DNA of 21,526 bases. Source: Pseudoflavonifractor sp964504285. Its GTDB lineage: Bacteria > Bacillota > Clostridia > Oscillospirales > Oscillospiraceae. Positions 7,387 to 14,971 of the stretch are shown piece after piece. The stretch is taken from assembly GCA_964504285.1 (NCBI GenBank), contig CAZDDZ010000038.1, forward strand, positions 1 to 21,526. Direction: 5' to 3'. Position numbers and translations under genes: made by a program. A model generated the notes under the pieces. It was not told where the DNA came from and searched no databases. It worked only from the letters and a program-made list of their open reading frames with translations. Every line of letters begins with the position of its first letter. The stretch's first letter is position 1.

Positions 7387-8058
7387 ATGAACATTTTTGA
7401 CATTATGGGTCCTGTCATGGTGGGGCCGTCAAGCTCTCACACTGCCGGTGCGGTACGCATCGGCCTAATTGCCCGCAAGCTGCTGGGACAGCCGCCTGTC
7501 AAAGCCGAGCTGCTGCTCCACGGCTCCTTCGCCGCCACAGGCAAGGGGCACGGTACCGACCGGGGGCTGGCGGCGGGGCTTCTGGGAATGCAGCCCGATA
7601 ACCCCGACATTCCCCGCAGCTTTGCGCTGGCGGAGGCGCAAGGAATGTCCATTACCGTGGGCTCGGTTGTGCTTCGGGGCACCCACCCTAACTCGGTGCT
7701 TTTGCGCCTGGAGGACAGCGCGGGCCGCAAGCTGGAGGTCATGGCCTCCTCCCTGGGGGGCGGACGGGTAAAGGTGAACGCCATCGACGGACTGGAGGCC
7801 AGCTTTTCCGGTGAACACCCCACTCTGATCATCCGCAACGAGGACAAGCCTGGTATGGTTGCCGAGGTCACCGCCATTCTCTCCCGCCGACAGGTGAACA
7901 TCGCCACCATGCAGCTCTACCGCGATATGCGGGGCGGACTTGCCGTCATGGTTCTGGAGAGTGATCAGGGCATTTGGGCGGAAGCGATTGACGAACTGCG
8001 CGGTTGCCCCGGCATTGTGCAGGTTGCCTATTTAAACATGGACGAGGAGGTTGGCTGA
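7387..8058 (+). CDS. sdaAB: L-serine dehydratase, iron-sulfur-dependent, beta subunit
   Basis: Beta subunit of the oxygen-sensitive [4Fe-4S] L-serine ammonia-lyase, which turns serine into pyruvate and ammonia in the cytosol. The 223-residue product begins with the family start MNIFDIMGPVMVGPSSSHTAG, with SSSHT at 15-19. It ends in an ACT domain (about 145-217) containing NEDKPGMVAEVTAILS, as in Bacillus-type two-subunit enzymes, where it may sense an amino acid. The start is the ATG at 7387, ten bases after AAGGTG; an in-frame TTG two codons earlier is too close to that site. It is followed after one base by sdaAA, so the two subunits are translationally coupled. Confidence 0.96.
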   Translation: MNIFDIMGPVMVGPSSSHTAGAVRIGLIARKLLGQPPVKAELLLHGSFAATGKGHGTDRGLAAGLLGMQPDNPDIPRSFALAEAQGMSITVGSVVLRGTHPNSVLLRLEDSAGRKLEVMASSLGGGRVKVNAIDGLEASFSGEHPTLIIRNEDKPGMVAEVTAILSRRQVNIATMQLYRDMRGGLAVMVLESDQGIWAEAIDELRGCPGIVQVAYLNMDEEVG

Positions 8059-8059
8059 T

Positions 8060-8920
8060 ATGGCCTTTACTTCGGTAGAAAGCCTGATCCGGGCAGCGGA
8101 GGAATCCCCCCTCTGGCTGGCGGTACAGAATGACGACGCCCGTGACCGCGGCGTGGAGGGAACAGACTCCTGGACGCAAATGTCTAAGCTGTGGCAGGCC
8201 ATGAAGTCATCCGCGGCACACTACGACAGCACCTTGCGCTCCCCCAGCGGTATGGTGGGCGGCATGGGCGGCGCAGTGGAACACTCTGTGGGCGCTCTGT
8301 GCGGCGACTTCCTCCGTGCGGTGATTGCCACCGCCCTGAAAACCGGCGAGTGCAACGCCTGCATGAAGCGGATTGTAGCTGCGCCCACAGCGGGAGCCAG
8401 CGGAGTGCTGCCCGCCGTTCTGCTGCCGCTCCAAGCCCGGGACAAGCTTACCGACGAGGAGATGACCCAGGCCCTCTTTGTCTCGGCGGGCTTTGGTCAG
8501 GTCATCGCCTCCCGTGCCTCTATTTCCGGGGCGGAGGGTGGCTGTCAGGCCGAGGTAGGCTCGGCCTCGGGCATGGCGGCGGCAGCCCTGACCGCTTTAA
8601 TGGGCGGCAACCCGCTGCAAATGTCTCACGCCTGCGCCATGGCACTGGCCAACACGCTGGGGCTGGTGTGCGATCCGGTAGCCGGACTGGTGGAGGTGCC
8701 CTGCGTGGGGCGCAACGTCATGGGGGCGGTCAACGCCCTCTCCTGCGCCGAAATGGCGCTCTCCGGCGTCACCTTCCCCATTCCCTGCGACGAGGTGATT
8801 GACGCCATGCGCGCCGTAGGCGATGCTCTGCCCGCCTCCCTGCGTGAAACCGGCATGGGCGGCCTTGCCGTCACCCCCACCGGCAGACGGATAGCCGAGG
8901 AGGTACTTGGCGGAAAGTGA
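8060..8920 (+). CDS. sdaAA: L-serine dehydratase, iron-sulfur-dependent, alpha subunit
   Basis: Catalytic alpha subunit that carries the [4Fe-4S] cluster of serine dehydratase. The 286-residue product has IVAAPTAGASGVLPAV (105-120) and three likely cluster cysteines: Cys162 in AEGGCQAEVG, and Cys204 and Cys215 in LVCDPVAGLVEVPC, matching the family pattern. The ATG at 8060 lies nine bases after GAGGAGG, which is inside the end of sdaAB, and one base after the sdaAB stop. A TTG three codons earlier is possible but overlaps sdaAB. With sdaAB this makes a complete two-gene enzyme; length and motifs are normal. No strong terminator follows: TTTTCC/GGAAAA near 8921-8950 could form only a weak AT-rich hairpin. 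Confidence 0.96.
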   Translation: MAFTSVESLIRAAEESPLWLAVQNDDARDRGVEGTDSWTQMSKLWQAMKSSAAHYDSTLRSPSGMVGGMGGAVEHSVGALCGDFLRAVIATALKTGECNACMKRIVAAPTAGASGVLPAVLLPLQARDKLTDEEMTQALFVSAGFGQVIASRASISGAEGGCQAEVGSASGMAAAALTALMGGNPLQMSHACAMALANTLGLVCDPVAGLVEVPCVGRNVMGAVNALSCAEMALSGVTFPIPCDEVIDAMRAVGDALPASLRETGMGGLAVTPTGRRIAEEVLGGK

Positions 8921-8994
8921 TTTTCCCCATGTAAAGAACAGGAAAATTTTGTGCTCCTCCCCCCACTTTTCATTTTCCTATGACAGATGGCATA

Positions 8995-9023
8995 TTGCTC
9001 CCCTGCCCCGCTCGTGCTATACT
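8995..9023 (+). promoter_or_regulatory. Predicted promoter upstream of the VOC gene
   Basis: TTGCTC (8995-9000) and TATACT (9018-9023) are 17 bases apart, with TG upstream of the -10. Transcription would start near 9030, just before the MITE-like element at 9033, so the element would lie inside the message leader of the VOC gene. Confidence 0.55.
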
Positions 9024-9032
9024 GATTTCAAT

Positions 9033-9200
9033 TTAGAACCTGTATTCATAGGCCACCGTGGCCGAATTTTTGAGGTGAACTCATCTCAGGCAAGGCGAAA
9101 AGTCGCCGTCATACTGACGTATTACAAGGCTTTTCGCCAATGCCATGGGACGATTTCGCCCGAAAAGGTGGTTGCGCGAGCCTATGAATATAGGTTCTTA
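9033..9200 (+). repeat. MITE-like element, copy 2
   Basis: The ends 9033-9053 and 9180-9200 are inverted repeats matching at 19 of 21 bases (for example GAACCTGTATTCATAGG on the left). A possible TTA target duplication borders GAACC and GGTTC. The inside shares, in order, CAGGCAAG, CATACTGACGTAT, CAAGG and TGCCATG with the element at 20409-20580. No transposase is encoded. It sits between the predicted promoter and the ribosome site of the VOC gene. A frame that runs from the element into the VOC gene is accidental. Confidence 0.7.
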
Positions 9201-9222
9201 CGTCGCTTCGGAGGTAATTTAC

Positions 9223-9591
9223 ATGCTGCGCTTCGCTCATTTTAACTTTAATGTCCTGAACCTGGAAAAATCCCTGGTCTTTTATAAGCAGGCCTTGGAA
9301 CTCTCGCCCGTGCGGGAGAAGGTAGCGGGAGATGGCTCCTTTCACCTGGTGTACCTGGGCGACGGGGAGAGCGATTTTCAATTGGAGCTGACCTGGCTGA
9401 AGGATCGCACCGAACCCTATGACCTGGGTGAGTGTGAGTTCCATCTTGCCTTTGTCACCGATCGCTTTGAGGAGCTGCTTGCCCGCCACAAGGCCATGGA
9501 TTGCGTTTGCTTTGAAAATACCGCCATGGGCATTTACTTTATAGAAGACCCTGACGGCTATTGGATCGAAATCATTCCCGCGAAGAAATAG
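9223..9591 (+). CDS. VOC-fold (glyoxalase I-like) protein
   Basis: A 122-residue cytosolic protein of the vicinal oxygen chelate superfamily, close in layout to lactoylglutathione lyase GloA. The four metal ligands of GloA have matching residues: His6 (FAHFNFNV), Glu55 (QLELTWL), His74 (CEFHLAFV) and Glu116 (DGYWIEIIP). The typical FVTDRFEELL and EDPDGYWIEI stretches are present. Clostridia usually lack glutathione, so the natural thiol or substrate is uncertain. The start is the ATG at 9223 preceded by GGAGGT. The frame is open 26 codons further upstream, but that part is MITE sequence. The MBOAT gene starts 49 bases later with no terminator between, so they may share a transcript. Confidence 0.88.
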   Translation: MLRFAHFNFNVLNLEKSLVFYKQALELSPVREKVAGDGSFHLVYLGDGESDFQLELTWLKDRTEPYDLGECEFHLAFVTDRFEELLARHKAMDCVCFENTAMGIYFIEDPDGYWIEIIPAKK

Positions 9592-9640
9592 GGAACCTCC
9601 CCCCTGCCTTACCACCGATTACTGACAAGGAGCCCATTTT

Positions 9641-11056
9641 ATGCTTTTTTCAAGCTCCATTTTTTTGTTTCTCTTTTTACCGTTCGTTCTGTTCTGCTAT
9701 TACATCCCTTTTCGGGGGCATCGGCAGGGACAGAATCTTCTGCTGCTGGTTTCCTCTCTGCTTTTTTATGCCTTCGGTGAGCCATGGTTTGTGCTGGTGA
9801 TGATGGCCTCCATCTTTTGTAACTGGCTATTGGGCCTGTGGGTGGGCAAGCGTAAGGCGGCGGGTCAGAGTGTAAAACCCGTCGTTATCTGCACCGCCGT
9901 TTTTAACCTGTCCATTCTTTTTGTCTTTAAATATCTGGTCTTTGTGCTCACAAACCTGAACCTGCTGGGCTTTCAGTTTATGATACCCGTTATCGAGCTG
10001 CCCATCGGCATTTCCTTCTTCACCTTCCAGGCCATGAGCTATGTGCTGGACGTGGCCCGTGACCGGGCGGAGGTGCAGCCCTCCCTCTATAAGGTAGGGC
10101 TGTATGTCTCCCTCTTTCCCCAGCTCATTGCCGGGCCCATTGTCAAGTACGAAACCGTGGCCGACGAAATTGACCACCGCCGGGAAACCTGGAGTGATTT
10201 CTCCTCCGGCGTATGCCGCTTTCTGCTGGGTCTGGGCAAGAAGGTCATCCTCTCCAACCAGCTTGCGGTGGTAGCCGATATTGCCTTTAAGGACGGCGCG
10301 CCCTCGTCGGTGGCCTTTGCCTGGCTGGGGGCCTTTTGCTATATCCTCCAGCTCTACTACGACTTTGGCGGCTACTCCGACATGGCTATCGGTCTGGGGC
10401 GCATGTTTGGCTTTCACTTTCTTGAAAATTTTAATTACCCCTATATCTCCACCTCTGTTTCGGAATTTTGGCGCCGGTGGCATATCTCGCTGACCACCTG
10501 GTTCCGGGACTATGTGTACTTTCCCCTGGGCGGCAGCCGTATGGACAAACAGTGGAAGGTTGTGCGCAACCTATTCGTGGTGTGGCTTCTCACCGGCATC
10601 TGGCACGGGGCCAACTGGACCTATATGGTCTGGGGGCTTTTAAACTATTTGCTCCTCATGTGGGAAAAGTACGGTGGTCTGGGGAAGGGCTGGCCTAAAA
10701 TTTTAGGCTGGTTTTACACCATCATGGCCTTTGTGCTCACCTGTGTGGTGTTCCGCTCGGAGTCTATCGGGCAGGCAGGGACCTACTTTATGGCGCTGTT
10801 TCACATCGGTGTGCCCGGCTTTTCCGGGGACTTCAGTCTCTTTTTCCGGGAGTACGCCCCCACTATTCTGGCGGCGGTCATCTGCGCGGCTCCCACCGCC
10901 ACCCTGCTGCGCGCACGGCTGGCGAGAACTGCAAACGGCAGGCTCCTCCCCCTTTGGGACGGTGCGGCGGCACTCTGCCTGCTGGGGATTTTTGTTCTGT
11001 CCGTGTGCTTTATCATTAAGGGGACGTACAATCCCTTTATTTACTTTAACTTTTAA
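9641..11056 (+). CDS. MBOAT-family O-acyltransferase (AlgI/DltB-like)
   Basis: A 471-residue integral membrane acyltransferase of the MBOAT family. Such enzymes pass an acyl group, often acetyl, across the membrane for attachment to a surface polymer. Family landmarks are LPIGISFFTFQAMSYVLDV (120-138), LFPQLIAGPI (158-167), QLYYDFGGYSDMAIG (237-251), SEFWRRWHISLTTWFRDYVYFPLGG (274-298) and LLTGIWHGANWTYMVWG, with the conserved His322. About ten hydrophobic spans cover the length. The ATG has AAGGAGC about eight bases upstream. The next gene, 15 bases on, encodes a DHHW protein, the usual periplasmic or extracytoplasmic partner of AlgI-like enzymes. The polymer modified is unknown; alginate itself is unlikely in a Firmicute. 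Confidence 0.95.
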   Translation: MLFSSSIFLFLFLPFVLFCYYIPFRGHRQGQNLLLLVSSLLFYAFGEPWFVLVMMASIFCNWLLGLWVGKRKAAGQSVKPVVICTAVFNLSILFVFKYLVFVLTNLNLLGFQFMIPVIELPIGISFFTFQAMSYVLDVARDRAEVQPSLYKVGLYVSLFPQLIAGPIVKYETVADEIDHRRETWSDFSSGVCRFLLGLGKKVILSNQLAVVADIAFKDGAPSSVAFAWLGAFCYILQLYYDFGGYSDMAIGLGRMFGFHFLENFNYPYISTSVSEFWRRWHISLTTWFRDYVYFPLGGSRMDKQWKVVRNLFVVWLLTGIWHGANWTYMVWGLLNYLLLMWEKYGGLGKGWPKILGWFYTIMAFVLTCVVFRSESIGQAGTYFMALFHIGVPGFSGDFSLFFREYAPTILAAVICAAPTATLLRARLARTANGRLLPLWDGAAALCLLGIFVLSVCFIIKGTYNPFIYFNF

Positions 11057-11071
11057 GGAGGACGGCAACGT

Positions 11072-12289
11072 ATGAAGCGCAAAGAAACTATGACTGCCGT
11101 CCTGTTTCTGGGCGGCCTGGTGGCGGGGCTGGTTCTTCTGGCATCTGCCTTTTTCGGACAGTCGGGCCATTTGGAGACCGCGCTCCGCGCCCTTATCCGT
11201 GATCCCGGCACTCTGCCTGCCTTTTTGGTCAGCGCCGAGGGAGCTGCCAATCAGGATTTAGACCGCTCCCACGCCTTTATCCAGCTCTACGGCGGGATTC
11301 AGCTCCTCACCGGGCGCAGGGTGGTGGTGGACATGGCCGACCCGGACTACACGGTTTGCAAGCTCAACGACGGTACGCTGGCCTTTCAGAACCTAGACAC
11401 TGCCCCCACCGACCAGACCGGTCACGCCCAGGCCCTTGTTGACCTGCGGGACTTTATGTCGCAGCGCTATAACGTTCCCCTTCTCTACATTCAGGCTCCC
11501 CAAAAGATACAGGGCGGGGATCTGCCCAAGGGGATGGAAAACTACGGCAACCAAAACGCCGACCAGCTATTAGACTTGCTGGCGCAGAACGGCGTGGATA
11601 CCCTTGATTTGCGCCCCGGACTGCTGGAGGCCGAAAAGGTTCCCGGAGCCCCCCCCTTTTTCTTCCGCACCGACCACCACTGGACGCCGGAGGCCGGCTT
11701 CGCGGGCTATCAAATCCTTTCCCGTGAGCTGGAGCGGCGATACGGTTACACCGCAGAAGCGCAATTTCTTGACCGGAACCAGTACGACATTCAAACCTAC
11801 CAGGACTGGTTCCTGGGCAGCCAGGGCAAGCGGGTTGGCACTCTCTACGCGGGGCTTGATAGTCTGGATTTTTGGTCGCCTAAGTTTGAAACCAGCTTCA
11901 CCTACACCGCCGACGGCTTTTTCGAGGAGCGGAACGGCTCCTTTGACCAGACACTTCTCTTCCCCGAGCGCCTGGAGCCAAAGGACTATTTTGCCGGCAA
12001 CCCCTACACCCTCTACTCCGGGGGGGACTACCCCCTGGGCCGTATGCGCAACCATTTAAACCCCGACGGCCCCCGTATCCTCCTCATCCGCGACTCCTTT
12101 TCCTGTGCCATGGCTCCCTTCCTCGCCCTCCAGTGCGGGGAGCTGATGACCATGGATATGCGCTACTTTAAGGACGACTTGGCCGCCTACCTCGACTGGC
12201 TTCAGCCCGATTTGGTCATGGTCATGTACTCGGCCAGCGCCACAAGACTTGACCACATGTACCCCTTTACCGAGTATCTTAATCCATAA
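11072..12289 (+). CDS. DHHW-family (AlgJ/AlgX-like SGNH) protein
   Basis: A 405-residue membrane-anchored extracytoplasmic protein. An uncleaved-looking anchor at about 8-28 is followed by a domain with TDHHWTPEAGF (200-210), holding the DHHW motif, and later RILLIRDSFS (335-344), with Ser342 as the probable nucleophile of an SGNH-like triad. Known AlgJ/AlgX and DltD-type partners complete O-acetyl transfer started by an MBOAT protein. The start ATG is ten bases after AAGGAGG and 15 bases past the MBOAT stop, so the two form one unit. The substrate cannot be read from the sequence; acetylation of a cell-surface polysaccharide is the likely role. Confidence 0.9.
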   Translation: MKRKETMTAVLFLGGLVAGLVLLASAFFGQSGHLETALRALIRDPGTLPAFLVSAEGAANQDLDRSHAFIQLYGGIQLLTGRRVVVDMADPDYTVCKLNDGTLAFQNLDTAPTDQTGHAQALVDLRDFMSQRYNVPLLYIQAPQKIQGGDLPKGMENYGNQNADQLLDLLAQNGVDTLDLRPGLLEAEKVPGAPPFFFRTDHHWTPEAGFAGYQILSRELERRYGYTAEAQFLDRNQYDIQTYQDWFLGSQGKRVGTLYAGLDSLDFWSPKFETSFTYTADGFFEERNGSFDQTLLFPERLEPKDYFAGNPYTLYSGGDYPLGRMRNHLNPDGPRILLIRDSFSCAMAPFLALQCGELMTMDMRYFKDDLAAYLDWLQPDLVMVMYSASATRLDHMYPFTEYLNP

Positions 12290-12304
12290 AGAGAGGTGAT
12301 TTGC

Positions 12305-13501
12305 ATGGAGACTCCGCTCCCCTCCCACCGCCGGTTGGACTGGCACTATATTGCCATGCAGGCGGGCTATTGGGCCATGTTCGCCTCCATTGTCGCCTTT
12401 CAGACCGCCCTCTTATTGGAGCGCGGCTTTACCAACACCGACATTGGACTGGTCATTGCCGTGCGCTGTGGAGCGGGTATCCTCTGCCAGCCCTTGCTGG
12501 GCGGCTTTGCCGACCGGCACCCAAAAATCCCGCTCAAACTCATTGTCTCCCTCTCTCTGGCCCTATCTCTGGTGGCCAGCCTGTTCTTTACTTTTACTCC
12601 CATGGGTCTTGGGGGTACCCTGGCCGTCTTTGTAATTATCGGCGGGTTTGAGGTGTCGGCTTACCCGCTCATGGATGCCATGGCCATTCAGTATATCAGC
12701 GTAGGCGTACCCATTCGGTACAGTCTGGGTCGGGGCATGGGCAGCATGGCCTACGCGATCACCTGTGTCCTTCTGGGCTTACAGGTCACTGCCGCCGGAG
12801 TGGAGAGCACGCTTCTCACCCACGCCGGTCTGGTGGTACTGGTCATCGCCCTTTGCATCACCTATCCCACCTTCCACGCCCCGCCCCATCCGGCGGAGGA
12901 GGTGGCAGAAAAGCCCCATTCAGTGCTTTCCCTCCTCAAGGGCAATCCCCGCTTCGCCCTTATGCTGGTGGCGGTTTTTCTTGGCATGACGGCCTGCCTG
13001 CCCATGTCCAACTTTCTGGTAAACATCATTCAGGATAAGGGCGGCACCAGCACCGATCTGGGCATGGCTTACTTCCTTATGGGTGCCTTCGAGCTGCCCA
13101 CCGCCTTCTTCTTCCAGAAGCTTTGGCGCAAGCTGGGCAGCGGCAAACTCCTGCTCATCAGCATGGGCTTTGTGGCACTCAAATCGGCGGTCTTGATATT
13201 CGCCTTTAACACCCCCATGGTGCTCCTGTTCCAGCCTTTGCAAATGCTGGGGTACGGACTTTTTACCCCTTCGTCGGTCTTTTTTGTGGATGAATCCGTT
13301 CCCCCCGCCGACCGGGTTCGGGGCCAAACCATTATGATGGTGGCCTCCAACGGTCTGGGTGGCATGGTGGGCGGTATGCTTGCCGGACGTATTCTGGACT
13401 TTGGGGGCGCAAATCTTATGCTGGCAGCCTGCACAGGTCTGGGTGTTCTCGCCGCCCTTACCGCCGCCGCGGCACTAAAAGTAAAAAGCACGAAGGAATA
13501 A
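12305..13501 (+). CDS. Major facilitator superfamily transporter (MFS_1-like)
   Basis: A 398-residue inner-membrane transporter with about 12 hydrophobic spans and a central hydrophilic loop near 198-215 (HPAEEVAEKPHS). The loop between spans 2 and 3 reads LLGGFADRHPKIPLK, an MFS motif A variant. The overall look fits the MFS_1-like group that includes HcaT and nucleoside permeases, but the substrate is unknown. The ATG at 12305 lies seven bases after GAGAGGTG; a GTG three codons earlier falls within that ribosome site. It begins 15 bases after the DHHW gene, so it is the third gene of the acylation unit. Whether it exports or imports something linked to that pathway is inference. No strong terminator follows. 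Confidence 0.88.
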   Translation: METPLPSHRRLDWHYIAMQAGYWAMFASIVAFQTALLLERGFTNTDIGLVIAVRCGAGILCQPLLGGFADRHPKIPLKLIVSLSLALSLVASLFFTFTPMGLGGTLAVFVIIGGFEVSAYPLMDAMAIQYISVGVPIRYSLGRGMGSMAYAITCVLLGLQVTAAGVESTLLTHAGLVVLVIALCITYPTFHAPPHPAEEVAEKPHSVLSLLKGNPRFALMLVAVFLGMTACLPMSNFLVNIIQDKGGTSTDLGMAYFLMGAFELPTAFFFQKLWRKLGSGKLLLISMGFVALKSAVLIFAFNTPMVLLFQPLQMLGYGLFTPSSVFFVDESVPPADRVRGQTIMMVASNGLGGMVGGMLAGRILDFGGANLMLAACTGLGVLAALTAAAALKVKSTKE

Positions 13502-13580
13502 AGCCCCGGTCTAGTCAGGATATTTCAAGGGATTTCGTTTTTTTAGAGTTCTGGAAATCATCCGCCAAGGACGTACCTTG

Positions 13581-13626
13581 TCACAGCAAAGCTGTGATTG
13601 TAGCAATCATCTATCCTTGTTATAAT
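13581..13626 (+). promoter_or_regulatory. Promoter with operator-like dyad for the 46-residue peptide gene
   Basis: TTGTAG (13598-13603) and a consensus TATAAT (13621-13626) are 17 bases apart. Immediately upstream of the -35, TCACAGC/GCTGTGA (13581-13597) forms a perfect 7-base dyad with a 3-base centre, a plausible regulator site. The signal points at the small gene at 13672 and lies after the MFS stop. Between 13502 and 13580 I see nothing else. Confidence 0.55.
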
Positions 13627-13671
13627 GGCGATAGGTTGGATTATTTAATATGATAGGTGGCAGGAAGATAA

Positions 13672-13812
13672 ATGAGTACCAAAATTATGTTATTAGGAAT
13701 TGCAGTTATTCTAGCCTCAGTAGCTCTATCAATGAATAATATTATTGCTTTTGGCGGTGGGTTGTTAGGTCTTTTTATTGCTATTATTGGTTTGCTTAAA
13801 CATGATAAGTAA
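13672..13812 (+). CDS. Small AT-rich two-span membrane peptide, unknown function
   Basis: Forty-six residues, starting MSTKIMLLGIAVILAS and ending GLLKHDK. Two hydrophobic spans (about 5-20 and 24-42) are joined by SMNN, with a positively charged tail. I do not recognise a named family. Support for a real gene: its own promoter with a consensus -10, AGGAAG eight bases before the ATG, and a perfect hairpin right after it. Its codons are rich in TTA, ATT and GTT, quite unlike the GC-rich neighbours, which suggests it was acquired. A toxin-like or phage-derived small membrane peptide is possible but not shown. Confidence 0.6.
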   Translation: MSTKIMLLGIAVILASVALSMNNIIAFGGGLLGLFIAIIGLLKHDK

Positions 13813-13835
13813 CCCCCAAAAAGCATAATACAAAC

Positions 13836-13872
13836 TTAGGGTATCACCGTTTAAAAAACGGTGATACCCTAA
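13836..13872. terminator. Perfect hairpin between convergent genes
   Basis: A 17-base perfect stem (13836-13852 with 13856-13872; core GGGTATCACCG/CGGTGATACCC) with an AAA loop lies between the rightward peptide gene and the leftward nudix gene. A/T runs flank the core, but there is no long U-tract on either strand, so termination may be moderate in both directions. Confidence 0.6.
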
Positions 13873-13919
13873 AAACATTCATATTGGAAAGGTGCCAATT
13901 CTCCGCGCTTATCTTCTGC

Positions 13920-14486
13920 TCACCGTCTCAAAAGCTCTCTCGCCCTGTCCAGTAGCTTCGTGTACACCCCGTCCATCTCCCATTCATTGGTGTACTCCGT
14001 CAGCTTATCGGCAGGGAGCCAGCCCACCTTGGTATTCTCCCCCTCCCGGGCGGTCAGCGGGTCGGCCTCGTCGGCTACCAGCAAATAGGTCACATTCAAA
14101 TGCTGGTGCGCCGCCACAAATTTACCACGCTTCACATGCCCCCAAACCGGGAGAATGTCCAGAGACGCAATTTCGCTTGACAGCGGCCTGATATGGGAAA
14201 CTCCGGTTTCCTCCCGCGCCTCTCGCAGGGCGACGGAGAGCAGGTCTCCCTCGCCGTCGGCGTGCCCCCCTGTCCAGGCCCAGACCTTGAAAATATTGTG
14301 GTGGGCCATGAGCACCTTCGTCCCGTCGGTATTGACCACAAAGCCGGAGCTGGTAAGGTGGGCGTACTCATTTTCCCTGGTCAGCACCGTGTCCGGGTAG
14401 GCCTCAATGTATTCCAGAATAATACGCTTATCGGCTTCTTCCTGCTGGTTTCGTGGGATATAAGCACGGATCTCGTGATGGTACAT
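13920..14486 (-). CDS. NUDIX hydrolase
   Basis: A 188-residue cytosolic NUDIX hydrolase, which would cleave a nucleoside diphosphate linked to another group. The box spans 74-96 and ends REAREETGV (88-96), with the metal-binding REXXEE core intact. The first Glu of the canonical box (G-x5-E) appears to be Gly80 with Glu79 beside it, a small departure. The N-terminal YHHEIRAYIPRNQQEEADKR resembles IDI-like NUDIX proteins of Firmicutes. It starts at an ATG two bases after the folA stop, with GGGTGA as a weak ribosome site, so it is the last gene of a thyA-folA-nudix operon. A role in cleaning the nucleotide pool fits that context but is inferred. Confidence 0.9.
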   Translation of the reverse strand: MYHHEIRAYIPRNQQEEADKRIILEYIEAYPDTVLTRENEYAHLTSSGFVVNTDGTKVLMAHHNIFKVWAWTGGHADGEGDLLSVALREAREETGVSHIRPLSSEIASLDILPVWGHVKRGKFVAAHQHLNVTYLLVADEADPLTAREGENTKVGWLPADKLTEYTNEWEMDGVYTKLLDRARELLRR

Positions 14487-14488
14487 GG

Positions 14489-14971
14489 CTATTTCACCCG
14501 CTTATAAGTCACATAGTGGAAGGTCTGCCCCCCCTCGGTCAGGGGCGCTTCCTCCTCTGCCGCCTGCCACTCCGGCAGCTTATCCAGGTTGGGGATACTG
14601 CTGTCGTGAGGAAAGGTGGCATGGATTTTGGTCACATAGGCAGTGTCACAGTAGTTCAGCATGGCCCGGTAGACACTCTCGCCGCCAATGACAAAGGTAT
14701 CGTTAGGGCAGCGAGAGCAGGCCTCCTCTAAAGAGTGGAGCACCGTGGCCCCCTCTACGGCATAATCGGTGCTTGCGGAAAGAATAAAATTCTCCCGCCC
14801 CGGCAGAGGCCGCCCGCCGGGAAAGGTCTCCAATGTCTTGCGCCCCAGCAGCACCGGGTGCCCCATGGTTAGTGCCTTAAAGCGCTTCAAATCAGCGGAA
14901 ATCCTGGTCAAAAGATTATTTTCATACCCAATGCCCCAGTTTTGATCGACGGCTACAATCAGCTTCATCAT
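14489..14971 (-). CDS. folA: Dihydrofolate reductase
   Basis: Reduces dihydrofolate to tetrahydrofolate with NADPH, regenerating the cofactor oxidised by ThyA. The 160-residue product carries LIVAVDQNWGIG (4-15), Asp27 in ISADLKRFK as the catalytic acid, GRKTLETFPGGRPLPGR (43-59), VIGGESVYRAML and the C-terminal QTFHYVTYKR. Length is typical of bacterial enzymes. The first ATG (14971) overlaps the thyA stop as ATGA, indicating translational coupling; a second ATG one codon later is equally possible. It is the middle gene of the thyA-folA-nudix operon. Confidence 0.95.
   Translation of the reverse strand: MMKLIVAVDQNWGIGYENNLLTRISADLKRFKALTMGHPVLLGRKTLETFPGGRPLPGRENFILSASTDYAVEGATVLHSLEEACSRCPNDTFVIGGESVYRAMLNYCDTAYVTKIHATFPHDSSIPNLDKLPEWQAAEEEAPLTEGGQTFHYVTYKRVK

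Noticed and set aside
9033..9200. Complete insertion sequence
   Set aside because: About 170 bases with terminal repeats but no transposase frame, so it can at most be a non-autonomous element.
9145..9222. Upstream extension of the VOC gene
   Set aside because: The extra 26 codons come from the MITE-like element, while a GGAGGT site marks the ATG at 9223, where the family homology begins.
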